From Tillus elongatus (taxonomy: Eukaryota; Arthropoda; Insecta; Coleoptera; Cleridae), in the NCBI GenBank assembly GCA_964006375.1, contig OZ023268.1, positions 88,230,358-88,294,357 on the forward strand: DNA of 64,000 nucleotides, written 5' to 3'. Under the pieces are notes generated by a model, which was given only the letters and a program-made list of their open reading frames with translations, did not search any database and was not told the origin of the DNA. Made by a program: the position numbers and the translations under genes. How positions within the stretch are numbered: position 1 is the first letter of the stretch; every line of letters starts with the position of its first letter. Shown one piece after another: positions 35,700 through 47,484 of this stretch.

Positions 35700-37499
35700 C
35701 TATATAGGTTTTGTATGCCTGTTGTGTATACAACAGATGGTTAAGTGGCTCTTGAGCTAGACTCCACCATTTGTGGTATTCTTTAGTCCATCTTATATGC
35801 ATGTTTTTATATTATTTTTTTCAAGAGTAAATACAGTTTAAGTTTGTAGGCTAAAATAACAGATGTAAATTTTATACCCTTGTTAAATAAAGGCGATTTA
35901 TTATTTACATGCACAATGTTTAATGTCAGATATTTTGTTGTTTTTCAAACAAAAAATCAACTTGTAAAAAAGTGGAATTCATTATTAGTCACCCTTTAAT
36001 ATAAATGGGTTTGCGTAAGACATTTTTATGCAATTGAAAAAATCAGAAAGGACTAACCTAATATTTTCAGACGATGAAATGTTGACAGAAGGGTGGATAA
36101 TAAAGTTACTGTCATGACCAAATAACAATTTCCCTAACATCGGTTTTCTTTAAAATAACTACTTTTTCCTGAATATTGACTATATTTATGTTATTTAATA
36201 TATGACTCTTTTTCTAGTGCTTTTGTATCCAGGGCCCTCATAATTTTCATTTGGTAATTTTGATGAATAATCTGTATTGGGTAGTGAGTATATATACATG
36301 TTTTATGTGTTTCATTCCGTTGTTTATCCTGACTACAAACTTATTTTTACCAGACAAGCATCGAAATGAAACTGCGTGATATGAAGTTTAAAGTAAAACA
36401 AAAATGTTGTTTTGAATTCGATCCAAATACAAGTGAAAATGAGCATTAATACAAAAAATCTATACATATGAATCTACAAAGAAACACTGCAGTAGTCATA
36501 ACATGTTTACCATAATAGTCATTTATGTACCAAGAGTATAAATAGATGTTTGTGCCCCGAGAGCGACGATTTTACAAAGCCGAGGACCTCCGGCCTAAGG
36601 GTTTGTAAGTCACTCGAGGGAATACACCTCTATTTATACCAGCGGTGCATACAAAATTTTATGTCATACTAGTCATACCCAAACAATGAAACATGAATCA
36701 CCGTTTGCTGAAGCCAACCTAACCATCACCGGACCTTTTCAGAACTGTCAATTTTATGTTAATTCGACTAAATAATGTTAATTAAATATTTACATATTAC
36801 TTTTATTCCATTATCTGTAATTTCATTAATGAAGGTTATTAAAGAAGTCAAACAAAAATTATTTGTTTTTATGTGCGCGCGGGCTATAAAGTGTACGTTT
36901 TGCCCGCGCTGGCCATAAAGTACACTTTATGGCCCTTGAGCATAAAGTACACAATTATGTAGTTGGTAACTAAGCAATAAAAACACAATAATGAACTAGT
37001 ATGACATAAATAATATTTGACAAAAAAATGTTTGATATTAGCAACTCTAGGATAAACATCATTAATTTTAGTTGATGTTAAGCTGTAACTGCATTCTTCC
37101 ATTTTGACTCTGAGAAAGGAACATATTGATCTGGCTATCAGGCACTGTCTTCAAAGTGGCAAGTGATCAAAGAATTAAATAAATTTAAAAAATTAATAAT
37201 TTAATTACATACTTTTGCTGTACATGCCGAATTTATATCTGATTACACAGATATTGATGTAGCATTAATCTATTGATGAAGTTTACATAACATATTTCAA
37301 AGAACTGAACTTTTGAAGTTCGTATTTGATTTAAACCTCTAATCTACATTATTTTTTTGCTTGATTCAGGAACAATTGATTGCCAAAAACGCCATTCTAA
37401 TAGTATTTCTAAATACAGTGAATCATACCATGTGACCCAGTTTTAGTTATAGAGTTACTCGTTTCATGGTCTATAATTTTTTACGAAATTTCGTAGAAA
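35700..37499. other. No gene recognised; two small foldback sequences
   Basis: AT-rich. Foldback 1 (36,534-36,645): gtataaatagatg and 'gagcgacgattttacaaagcc' return inverted as ggtttgtaagtcactcgagg and ctctatttatac. Foldback 2 (36,875-36,960): gcgcgcgggc / gcccgcgc and gccataaagt-ac-actttatggc. Otherwise nothing recognisable. Confidence 0.45.
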
Positions 37500-37611
37500 A
37501 AAATCGCTCACGGGGAGATCGCGACTTTTGTATTTTGAAAAGATTTCTTCAAATGCGCGCCAACTGGGCCCTCTTGCGGGGTTAGTTTCAGTTTTTGTCT
37601 GTTGTCATATA
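37500..37611 (-). repeat. Half of a (TA)n-bearing repeat
   Basis: Shares 'tcttcaaatgcgcgccaact', 'gggccctctt' and a tgtcatata end with the repeat halves at 12,990-13,063 and, inverted, at 19,640. It is interrupted at 37,612 by the inverted-repeat element, where the (TA) part would begin. Confidence 0.5.
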
Positions 37612-38382
37612 CAGTGTGTCCAAGATAGGGAGGGCCACTATGGGGATCTCCAAAACGGTAGCAGATACAGACTTAGTTAAATGGTAGAAAAGTTGCGCAC
37701 TCAAACGTCCAACAAATTGGCGGTTAACATCTATGAAAATTTTTTTGGTTTTTGAGATATCGTGAAAAATCTTGAGTTTTCGATTTTACATATTATTTTT
37801 TTTCTGGCCTTAATGGTTGACCTACACCAATACCAATGACACTTTTTCACAGCAACTTTTCATTTTCTTTACGTAGCATTGCTAATTTTTGAATCCGACT
37901 TTTCGTCTGCGGGACCATCATTCAACTTTTTTTTTTAATACGGCTCTGATTTTCTGATATGATAATCTGAAAGTCATTTTTATTCTAAATTCAGCGATGT
38001 GTCACACTTTGTGGTTTAGTACCATTTTAGTCTTTTTTTCGACCCTAATCAAGAAAATTCCTATTACGGACCTGTACATAGCTTTTAAACAATTAGATAT
38101 CAATTAACACTTTATGTCATTTAGGCGTATAATAATAAACCAATGGAGCAATTGAGGAAATAATTTAATTGTGAAATAAACACAGAACAAATAAAATTGC
38201 ATTACCAGAAGACCTAAACATTAAAAAAAACAACAAACGAATACGAACAAAACAACTAAATTTAGAGCATAGGTTTAAATAAACTTCCACTATTTTCCAA
38301 GCACAACTAGCACCTTCTAACTGTCTATTCTAAAACCCTAGTCAACACTGTGGAGTAATATTGGCAAATACTTCCAGAACTA

Positions 38383-38751
38383 GAACCTCGATGGTTCAGG
38401 GGTAAGAACGTGTGCCTCTGAACCGAAGTGTACTGGGTTCGATCCCAGGGTTTTCCTTTCACTTTTTCAGTACAAACTGTAACATTAACATCAACCGAGG
38501 TTCTGGCATTGTATTTGAGCAAGTTGAATGTCTGCACGTTCCGCCCTTCGGAGAGGGTGTAAAGCCGTCGGTCCCGTGTCCATGCGATGTTGGGACGTTA
38601 AACATCCCTACCCTCCTTACAGAAAGGCAGGGGCTCGGCAAAATTTCCAGGATAGTGAGGTGAAACTGTTTCCTAGCGTCGGTGATTGGCCATAGTCGCG
38701 GAAATAGGCCGACGTTAAAGAAACAAAACACACACACACACGCACACACAC
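38383..38751 (+). mobile_element. SINE copy 3, full length
   Basis: tRNA-derived SINE bounded by the 13-bp target duplication ACTTCCAGAACTA (38,370-38,382 and 38,752-38,764). The head has pol III boxes: TGGTTCAGGGGT (38,392-38,403) and GGTTCGATCCC (38,436-38,446). The body contains 'caaccgaggttctggcattg', 'ggtcccgtgtccatgcgatg', 'gatagtgaggtgaaactg', 'gtcgcggaaataggccgacg', and the tail is (CA)n. Other copies: 17,334, 24,829 and 63,912. It would depend on a LINE partner for movement; which one is not evident. Confidence 0.85.
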
Positions 38752-38764
38752 ACTTCCAGAACTA

Positions 38765-39375
38765 TTCACATCAGATCTTGTTCTGTAGAAAAATTTTGCT
38801 GATATACATGATTCTTAAGGTATCCCTGATGATTTGGAATAAAAGGGGCTTTCAGAATATGATATCAGAAAATGAGGGCTAGAGATATGTCGTTATTAAC
38901 GTAACGTTATTTTATTACGTTATTTTGCCTCAACGTTATAACTCGTTCTTATTTGAGGAAATAACACGTTCCTTGTTGCTCTCGTTGCGTAGTAAGTAAC
39001 TAGTATAAGTATAGTATATAGTATTGTTATTGTGCTGGGATTGGTTACAGCAACGAAACCAGAAAGAAATTGACGAATTGCCAAATTATTATACACTTAG
39101 CCGCAAAAATAACGCACAACCAAAAATTATGCTCAATTTCAAAGTTGATTTTCTCGCGAACCGATAAATCGATTTCGATCAGTTTTTTTTGAACTGTAGC
39201 TTTCTTCTTTGGTAATTGCACTGTGAAGAACTTTTTATTCAGATTTCAGTTTAAGGCTTATACAGGGTGCAAAAATAAGAATAGTTTTTACGTTAAATTT
39301 GAGACACCCTGTAGGGACCATTAGCCACAAAAACGGATGCATAATGAAATAATACTGTAGCCTCATGTTTTATGA
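38765..39375. other. No gene recognised
   Basis: AT-rich sequence between SINE and Tc1 element. 'ttatacagggtgcaaaaata' (39,256) and 'gagacaccctgtaggg' (39,300) form a short inverted pair of the kind found at Tc1/mariner ends, perhaps a tiny MITE. Confidence 0.35.
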
Positions 39376-40818
39376 ACATTCTGTTTTTTAAATTTTTCTG
39401 ATATCTGCAATATCAAATAAAATACACAGTTTTATATCAGAACATGTTTCTTTTTCATTAAAATAACATTTTGACAACCGTAAACTAAGAATAACACTAA
39501 CAATAATTAACAATACATAGCAAAAAAGTACATTAGTAGCGCGTGTTTCCACCTCTACTTCTAATAACTGCTTCACATCGCCGAGGCATACTCGATATTA
39601 AATTGGATATTTGATTTTGGTGAAGTCCATTCCAAATATTGGTAATCATTATTTCGACATCTTGCAGGTTGGCAGGAGGGGGTTGATGCTGCCTGAGTGC
39701 CCTACCAATAATATCCCATAAGTGCTCAATAGGATTCATATCGAGACTGTGCGGTGGCCAATTAACAGTTCGAATATTTACTTCATGTAAATATTCATTG
39801 ACGATCCGTGCTACATGAGGTCTTGCGTTATGGTGCATTAGTAAAAAATTATTCCCAATGTAAAGCGCGAAAGGGACAACCTGCTCCGACAAAACGTCAT
39901 TGATATATCTTTCGCTATTTAAAGCACCCCCAAGTAAAGGTACAATATCCGTTCGTGCTGTGGAGAAAATTCCAGCCCAAAACATCACAGAGCCTCCATT
40001 AAATAAAGTTGTTTCACGTATGTTGCACTGTGCATAACGCTCACCTGGCCGACGGATAACTCTTAGACGTCTATCGGAGCTATATAGACAAAACCTAGAT
40101 TCGTCTGTAAATAGAACGTGTTCACAGTCCTCAATAGTCCAGTTTACATGCTCCCTGGCGAATTGAAGTCTAGCTCTGCGGTGGTCTGCCTTTAATCCAG
40201 GGCCTGTCGCTGGAACTCTGACCTGTAAATTGTGTTCAGAAAGACGTTTCCTCACAGTATCAATGCTTGGTTGAATATTATGAACTGCACTGAGTTGTGT
40301 AAAAAGTTTCCTTGACGTGGTGACGTTCTCTTAAAGCACGCAGTCTAATATAGCGATCTTGAACAACGGTAGTTACCCGAGGTCTGCCTTGTCGTGGACG
40401 TATGTTATAGTCATTAGTTTCCCTGGCGTTGGACAACACGAGAAATTGTTGTATGTGCAAATCCTAATCTCAAACCAATAGCGTTGTAGCTTACTCCTTC
40501 ATTATGTAATGTCACTGCTTGAACAACACATTCATCACGAGTCATATTCCTTCTAACACGTTCCATTTTCACGAAAGAACAATAGATCACAAATTATGAG
40601 CCTAATTATACAGTTTAAGACGATAGGTACATAAATAAATAAAGGGATTGTCAAACTGTCATTTACTGATATTGTTTGTTTATCATAGACTAATGTGTAT
40701 ATTAAACCAAAAGTGTCCAGTAAAACTGTGATTATTGAAGAAAAACATGTTATGGTATAAAACTGTGTATTTTATTTGATATTGTAGATATCAGAGAAAT
40801 TTAAAAAACAAAATGTTG
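39376..40818 (-). mobile_element. Tc1-like transposon
   Basis: Inverted repeats acattctgttttttaaattt... (39,376-39,460) and its complement (40,735-40,818) share 'ctgatatctgcaatatcaaa' and 'taaaatacacagtttta'. The transposase lies on the minus strand between them. The right end touches the inner edge of the outer element's right arm. Confidence 0.7.
39533..40566 (-). pseudogene. Tc1-like (DD34E) transposase, broken
   Basis: Start at 40,566: MERVRRNMTRDECVVQAVTL, HNEGVSYNAIGLR, TTISRVVQRQGN (helix-turn-helix), RQGRPRVTTVVQDRYIRLRA, and from 40,255 MRKRLSEHNLQVRVPATGPG. Core: VLFTDESRFCLYSSDRR (first D), LMHHNARPHVA where the second catalytic D is H, and NPIEHLWD with the E; 34 residues separate the H/D and E positions. 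Frame changes near 40,410 and 40,270. C-terminus IRSRGGNTRY. About 345 codons, the usual Tc1 length. Lost catalytic D plus frameshifts mean it is inactive. Confidence 0.85.
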
Positions 40819-41032
40819 TGTAGGTCCACTATTAAGGCCAGGAAAAAATCATATGTAAAATCGAAAAATGCAAAATGTTTCAAAACCAAACTAAAGTTTG
40901 GAGATATCTAACCGCTATTTTGTTGGGTTTTTGAGTGCACAACTTTTCTCCCATTTAACCAAGTCTGTATCTCCTACTGTTTTGGAGATCACCATGGTGG
41001 CCCTCATTATCTTGTACACACTGCATACAGGG

Positions 41033-42043
41033 TGACGCATTTCTATGGTAAAATTCATTATATCGGTTATTATACAAGATACGAGAAAAAATGTTAATCA
41101 TAGAGTGTTTTGATCTGCATCTTATAAAATTATTTTGATAATCACACAGTGGCCCTTAAGTCGTTGCTGGCACAAACTTTTTTTTTTCGAACACCCCTTA
41201 TGGTATTGCATTTTTTAATTTCCCATTGAATTATAATGCATGTTTGTAGAAAAACAAGTTTGTAGCATTTATCGTTTTCGAGTATTTGAATTGTTTTGAA
41301 ATTTTTTACATTTTTGACACATAAAATTATGATACGGCGTTTTTATAGATAGCAGAGTTCCATGAAGTCGACACATTCAAAGGGGTTTTCGTTTATATTA
41401 TTCGTCGAAAAAATCGAGATGCTGTATACAGGGCGCTCTCAAAAAGTGATTTGGAAAAATTGAAACTGTCCTACTTTAATTTTTGCAAATGGAACAGCCT
41501 CTATTTTGTGTTTCAGAAGCAAAGGGCATGCCCAGCAACTGTTTTTCTAGTGAATCAGAGTTTTTTCAATTGGTTTAGAAAGCCTATAACTCTGGCTGCA
41601 AGGTTAAATTTGTAAAAAATTAATTGATAGAATAATATATAATAACTGCATCATTTTCCTTATATAACAACGGGTGGCCCATAAGAAAAACTGATTTTGT
41701 AGAATTTTGGTTTATTATGTGTGATTATATTCTTAAACCTCCCTTACATTGAAATTAGATAAAACAATTTCATTGCTTTATGTTTTCTAATCTTTATTTT
41801 ACTTATTCTGTTCATCTTGCCAGTGAAAAGAACAGAGCCTGAAATTTCAACTACTTGTTCAATTTTTCATCATTGGGGTGTTCGGTGATCTATAATTTTA
41901 TTATTTATAAATCTCTTTCTACGTATAAAAATATTCACTAAATACCAGGAAACGAGTTAGCATTATAGCATTTTTGTGGAATTTATACAATGCATCTACT
42001 GCAATTGAACTTTAACTTGTTAAGAGGGGGATTCGAAAGCAGT
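41033..42043. other. No gene recognised
   Basis: Short words such as 'tacagggtgacgcattt' (41,033), 'cagggcgctctcaaaaagtg' (41,430) and 'acgggtggcccataag' (41,670) resemble Tc1/mariner termini, so this is likely a pile-up of decayed transposon ends. The end 'cttgttaagaggggg' (42,010) is an inverted scrap of repeat C. Confidence 0.4.

Positions 42044-42124
<81 letters not shown>
42044..42124. repeat. (TA)n microsatellite
   Basis: About 40 TA units; 165 bases of unrecognised sequence separate it from the next tract. Confidence 0.95.
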
Positions 42125-42126
<2 letters not shown>

Positions 42127-42288
42127 CCGAGAGCGGCTAGTTCTTGACCTTCTTTTCACGATACTATTGTGTGGAATATTTCAATTATAATCATTCTTCA
42201 ACAGATGGCCTAGTAAATTTTAAAGTCTGGTTTAGTGCTGCAGAAATGGGGGTGCGAACGTGGCGACGAGTTAGGGGACATCGGGTAC

Positions 42289-42290
<2 letters not shown>

Positions 42291-42383
<93 letters not shown>
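42291..42383. repeat. (TA)n microsatellite
   Basis: About 46 TA units, ending at the left end of the long-TIR MITE. Confidence 0.95.
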
Positions 42384-42385
<2 letters not shown>

Positions 42386-43480
42386 GTGTCCCAACAAAAA
42401 GTATGCAAGCAGCTTTATTTTTTTTGTGAATTTGGGAAAAAACTGTCGGACCCGTTATTTTTAATTTTTAAGGGGACACATTTTAAGCATATTTTCCAAC
42501 CTACCCCTTTAACCCCCTATCGGGAAACAAATGCACCCTTTAAATTTCAAACTGAAAGTGGGGTCGAGTCATACATTATTTCAAAGGGTACACAATTACC
42601 TTTCCAGTCATGCCTTATTTGTTGGATTTTACTGCAAGAAAAAACGGCTTTACAAACTTAAACCCCATAGTTTTGGTATCAAAGAAAAAGTCACGTAAAT
42701 TTCAGTTCTTATAATAGGTTTCAAAAAATCTCTATTACTGTATGAAAGCAAATGTCACATTTTTAGCACTTGTTAAACTAAAGTTTTGATAAATGTTAAA
42801 AAATATCAAGTTTTTTTTTTAATAATTCGTAATATCTAATACACATTTAAAGTATCTCAATTAAACAAATTTTGGTTGTTTTGACTCCTAAGAACTGAAA
42901 TTTACGTGACTTTTTCTTTGATACCAAAACTATGGGGTTTAAGGCTAGATGAATTCTCGCAACAATTAGAACCGTAGTTAAAAATACGAGAATGCATCTA
43001 GCCTTACATATTTTGTCCCTATATTGGGGTAGAAATGGGCCAGGGCTGACAATTTTCTAAATTGTTAGTTAGGTGTATACAGTCTCTATTTTTTTAACAC
43101 TTTGTGTTATTTGGAGCTGGCGTGACAACATACTACTTGGTTCCGCTACTAGGTGGCGGTACGTCCACCACTCACTTAGTGTTTTATGGGGTTTAAGTTT
43201 GTATAGCAGTTTTTGCTTTAACTGTTGAAGTAAAATCAAACAAATTAGGCATCATTGGAAAGGTAATTGTGTACACTTAGAAATAATGTATGACTCGACC
43301 CCACTTCCCATTTGAAATTTTAAGGGTGTATTTGTTTCCCGCTCGGGGGTTGAAGGGGTACGTTGGAAAATATGCTTAAAATGTGTACCCCTAAAAATAA
43401 AAAATTGCGGGTCCGAGCGTTTTCCCCCAAATTCCAAAAAAAATAAAAAATAAAAAATAAAGCTGGGTGCATACTTTTCG

Positions 43481-43486
<6 letters not shown>
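42384..43486. mobile_element. Non-autonomous element with about 290-bp inverted repeats
   Basis: Arms 42,384-42,672 and 43,183-43,486: gggtgtcccaacaaaaagta / complement of agtgacgaaaagtatgcacc, then 'ggggtcgagtcatacattat', 'ttacctttcc', 'aaacttaaaccccata' in both. A further inner inverted pair lies at 42,662-42,712 and 42,891-42,941 (ttggtatcaaagaaaaagtc, acgtaaatttcagttct). It sits between two (TA)n tracts. No coding sequence. Confidence 0.7.
42940..43007. mobile_element. Tiny foldback MITE nested in the element
   Basis: taaggctagatgaattctcg is mirrored by cgagaatgcatctagcctta, a 68-bp hairpin. A similar but larger foldback (taagctaggttcatacactc ... gcatgaacc) lies at 46,911-47,035. Confidence 0.55.

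Positions 43487-43574
<88 letters not shown>
43484..43574. repeat. (TA)n microsatellite
   Basis: About 45 TA units directly after the long-TIR MITE. Confidence 0.95.
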
Positions 43575-43577
<3 letters not shown>

Positions 43578-44180
43578 TAGAAATCAAGATTTTGGTTTGG
43601 TAAGAAGTTATCCAAATATGGAGACAGCCTGTAATTTTTTTTAGATATCTTAGTAAATTGAAGCTATTAAAAACTGTTTGCGTTCTTCAGTAAATCAAGA
43701 AACACTGAAAAATTTAGCAAAAGCTTCTATAGATTATTAGGCAGCGCCCAATTTAAGTTACAGAGAATTGATAAATAAATTAGCACAAATGAAGGCCAGA
43801 ATAGCTTTATTTTCTTGGACTATTTTCAATTTCGTTTCGTTCTGATTTTTGTTTGTTGTATGTTTTAATTAACTTATGTGGACAAAATGTGGTCTTTTAT
43901 TTTGAAAGAACATGTTATACGTTAAATTGTTTTTTTATTCAAATAAATATATTACATTCTCATGTAAATAATAGTGTGCTTTCTTTTACGTATTCTTAGT
44001 AAAAACTTGAACATATTTATCATCGCCGATGTTTAATTATCTATAATAACGCCATTTGACTTGGAACAAATGTTACAACATTCATTATAATAGGCCCCTA
44101 ATATTCTGCCCCTAGGAGCAAAACATATTTTTGGTCCCAGGCACAAAACAAAATTTTGGCCCCTGGTGCATAAATGTCCT
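43575..44180. other. No recognisable feature
   Basis: AT-rich spacer with a fairly well-conserved-looking but non-coding appearance; no repeat boundary identified. Confidence 0.35.
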
Positions 44181-44181
44181 C

Positions 44182-45560
44182 TTTTTTTTAAATTTCAACA
44201 ACACACCACGAGGGCTTACAGCCTAAATACTATCGTACCGTGGGTGTTGACAAGGAGGAAAGAGGCAGCTTGTTAATTCTGGACTTGAAGGTTTGGAGGT
44301 TCGGAGGAGAAGGAAAAACATGTGCCGGCAAGGAATTCCACAACTTGGAAGTCCTCGGGACAAAAGAGCGGGCATAACAAGATGTTCTAAGTCTGGTGAC
44401 CTGGACAGTGAAAGGGTGCATTCGCTCTGTTCCCCTGGTAGATCTGTTGGGGGCCAGCAGGTGGGGGAACTATGGAGGAAAGCTCCTCTGAGCAGTGCCC
44501 GTGAAGATATCTATAAAAGAGAGAGAGGTCACCAACGGCACTTTGGTGGGCAAGTGATGGCAGCCTTTGGGTGAGGGTAGGGTCACCGATGAGACGTATA
44601 GCTCTCTTCTGAATGGAGGCCAGGATAGCGAGTGTAGAAGCTGCAGCGCCACCCCAGATGTGGGAGCAGTATTCGAGGTTTGGCCTTATTTGTGAAGTAT
44701 ATAAGGTATAGATATTAGCTGGTGAAAAGTATTTGCGAGCCCGGATGAGAAAACCTAATTTCTTAGCAGCCGCTTCTGCAATTGATGTGACATGTTGGTG
44801 CCAATTAAGATTTCGATCCACAGAAATGCCAACAAGAGAAAAGGACTCATTACTTTGAATAACTTGGTTGTTCATTCTGATGGGTCTAGGGCTGGTGTAT
44901 CTCTTGTGAGAAAGAAAGCAAGACTTAGTTTTGGTGGGGTTGAATTGTACAAGATTTCTACTTCCACAGTCTAATATTTTTTGGAGATCCACGGAAACAG
45001 AACCGCCAATGAGTCTGCGATCCTCATCTAATTGGGCTAAAGAGACAGGTTTAGAATATTGTATATTTGAATGGAAGGTGCTTTCGTCCGTGTAGCTGTG
45101 AACTGGGTGGGATGTGCTAGAGAGGAGGTCATTGATGTGGAGAAGAAACAAAGTAGGGGCTAAAGCTGAACCTTGAGGAACTCCAGCATTAATTGGATAC
45201 AGTTTAGAGGAATGGCCATCCACAACAACAGATATGCTCCTGTTGGAGAGGAAATTTGCTGTCCAGCTCTAAAGTTTTGGTGGTAGGCCATAGGCCGGAA
45301 GTTTATTAAGAAGCGCTGCGTGCCAGACCTTGGCAAATACTTTTGATATGTCTAGAGCAACAATCTGGGATTCACCGTGTTGTTCCAAGAATGGGTGACA
45401 AAGGAAAGGAGGTCGGCAGTCGATCTGCGCTGACGGAATCCATACTGTCTGTCGTGGATTAGACTGTGTTTTTCGAGAATTTTTACCCATATCTGGTTGA
45501 CTCAGGTCGCGGGGTAGGGGCAGGGGTTTTGGTTTATATTTGTTATTCATCCACATAATA
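44182..45560 (-). pseudogene. CR1/Jockey-like non-LTR retrotransposon, copy 1
   Basis: 5'-truncated minus-strand copy with poly(A) (t run 44,182-44,189). RT motifs: RQTVWIPSAQIDCR (decayed), VALDISKVFAKVWHAALLNK, INAGVPQGSALAPTLFLLHI, HSYTDEST where the catalytic box should be YADD, LVGISVDRNLNWHQHVTSIA, YTSQIRPNLEYCSHIWGGAA, and the C-terminal RSFVPRTSKLWNSLPAHVFP. The YTDE box means loss of activity. Frame changes near 45,240 and 44,450. It is very similar to the copy at 60,252, which keeps YADD, so the family amplified not long ago. Confidence 0.85.
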
Positions 45561-45585
45561 TGAAATCTATGAAATCGCTACTAAG

Positions 45586-45715
45586 TGAAGATTGGAATCT
45601 GTGATGAGCACTAATAAGTATACTTGGAGAACCCAAATCACCACAATCTTAAAAAAAAAGCTGACAATCGTTTCACTAACCAAGTTAGCGTCATCAGACG
45701 ATGAGTATTTCTAGA
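45586..45715 (-). repeat. Penelope-type terminal repeat with hammerhead core (copy E)
   Basis: From aagtgaagattggaatctgt to cgtcatcagacgatgag, complement of the family-1 repeat. On the minus strand CTGATGA (complement of 45,691-45,697), stem II cgctaac / ttagtg, GAAA (45,671-45,674), acgattgt and GTC are all present: an intact core. Stem I is damaged (cgt/agc instead of cct/agg). A partial direct scrap tttgggttctccaagtgtac follows at 45,737. Confidence 0.65.
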
Positions 45716-45897
45716 ATTCCATCATTATTAATTTGGGTTCTCCAAGTGTACTTAAATAGCTATTGTCATTTAATTGACACACCAGAAACTTCCACAGAAT
45801 TCCCTTTTTAGTGCCGCAATCTATAACAGGTGGTCTTTGTGTTTGTGGCTACAGATCTCACAGGCCATAGTTTGGTTAATAAATGTCAAATATTATA

Positions 45898-46205
45898 TTT
45901 CAGTTTGACCCGCGTTTTTATTTGAAACCAAAGAAGCTTGATGCTTATAAACGTATTCTTGGTTATCTATTTCAGGCAAAAAGTGATTTTAATCAACTTC
46001 TGTTATTAAAATTTGGGAAATCATGATTTTGCAAAACACGTTCAAAAAAGCGAATTTTTCTTTAAAATCTCTTTATTGTCTTTCACAAACCTTCATATTT
46101 TTATATAATACTGTATTTTCAGCTTTTATTAAGTAGGTAAGCAAGCTGCAAATATTGTCTACTTGAAACTTTCGTTCCAATTCCCCTCTTAATAGATAAA
46201 CATTC
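45898..46205 (+). repeat. Dispersed repeat, family C, copy 2
   Basis: See 21,478: same order of words, ends with tcccctcttaa. Similarity is moderate, so the two copies are old. Confidence 0.5.
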
Positions 46206-47350
46206 AAGTATGCTGTTTTTCGCTAGATGGAGCCACTTTGTAAGGGATTAAAATATTACAGTGACCTAAGACACAATACAATTAAACTTGATGATCGTTT
46301 TATGTTATTATCAATCATTTTAACATGACTGCTATAATGCTGAACTCCCAGACTAAGACAAATAAAAATACTAATCATTACAAAAATAATTAAACATTTT
46401 TATTATAGTAAATGCTTTTATATAGTAGGTATAATATTATAATTTTCTGCCATTTAGATTTTCTTTTAACATTTAGTAAAATATATATTTAAATGCATCA
46501 CAAACAAGTGTACAAAACAAATTATCACTCACTCAAATAATATTTTCTATAAGTATTAAATTAGTCCTAGAAACAAAAAACTTTTTAGTAACTGTTTATC
46601 TAGTAGACTCCAATTGGAAGACTAACCCTTAACTGATGTCATGCCGTCAATTTGACTCCGTGCGTTTTTGGGTTTTCTACCAAATCCCCTCTTATCGAAA
46701 ACTTTTCAAGGCAAGCTTTTATCTCCCTCCAAGGTTACTCATCAGAAGCACATTGTGATGTTCCGTTGTTTTTAATCACAGGCGTTTATAAATTACGTGC
46801 GAAATTCTGCGATATAATGTCATATTGACGGCACATTACCAGTAATGCCATTTTTAACAGTATTACCGTGCGTGCGTTGAAATTATGACTAGTTCTAGCA
46901 AAAGCGTTAAGCTAGGTTCATACACTCTCGAATTGCGAGACTATTTCTTATTGGGCCATATTAAATAAAATAATATTACGATATTATTTTAAATAAGGCA
47001 ATAGGATACGTTTCGCTTCGATTTGCATGAACCAAACTTTGGATGGTCTGATACACATTATGCAGAAACGTTACTCAAATGGTCCAATAAAACTGATAGT
47101 GACTCTAAATGATCTTGACAAGATATTGGACCTAGTGACCAATATATGGTGAGCAAGAAGGTGATGTAAACGATGATTAACTCTGAAGTGTATTGGTAGG
47201 CCCTCGAAGAGAGCGGCGAAGTGGAAAGCGATGAAATAGAAAGCGACAGTGATAATAAAAAACAGTTGCTAAGGGCAATACAGATCTAAACGGTCAATCG
47301 TTTTTCCGACTAGAAGTGAAAGAACTCCTGCACACATCAACATTCTAACT

Positions 47351-47484
47351 CATTGATTGTTGTTGCCCTTACTTGGTGAAACTTGTCCATACTGCATACA
47401 GACTTGGAGAATACTTCTCTGGCTTCACTGTTGGTTTTTAGTGGTGAAGGACGTAGCCAGAGAAGTATTCTCCAAGTCTGTATG
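47351..47484. repeat. Family-2 repeat with 31-bp perfect hairpin and 13-bp target duplication
   Basis: Insertion of 134 bp flanked by CAACATTCTAACT (47,338-47,350 and 47,485-47,497). Arms 47,394-47,424 and 47,455-47,485 are perfectly complementary (31 bp: gcatacagacttggagaata and onward), 30-base spacer 'tcactgttggtttttagtgg...'. Its left part ttgcccttacttggtgaaac is the common end of family 2. The ribozyme core is not present here. Confidence 0.8.

Larger units (their letters stand above)
37612..41032. mobile_element. Composite element with about 215-bp inverted repeats
   Basis: Arms 37,612-37,830 and 40,822-41,032 are inverted copies: cagtgtgtccaagatag..., 'gatctccaaaacggtagcag', 'atacagacttagttaaatgg', 'gcgcactcaaacg', and 'ggccttaatggttgacctac'. 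No transposase of its own is visible between them; the space holds unrecognised sequence, a SINE and a Tc1 element. A solo arm occurs at 668-765. Confidence 0.6.
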
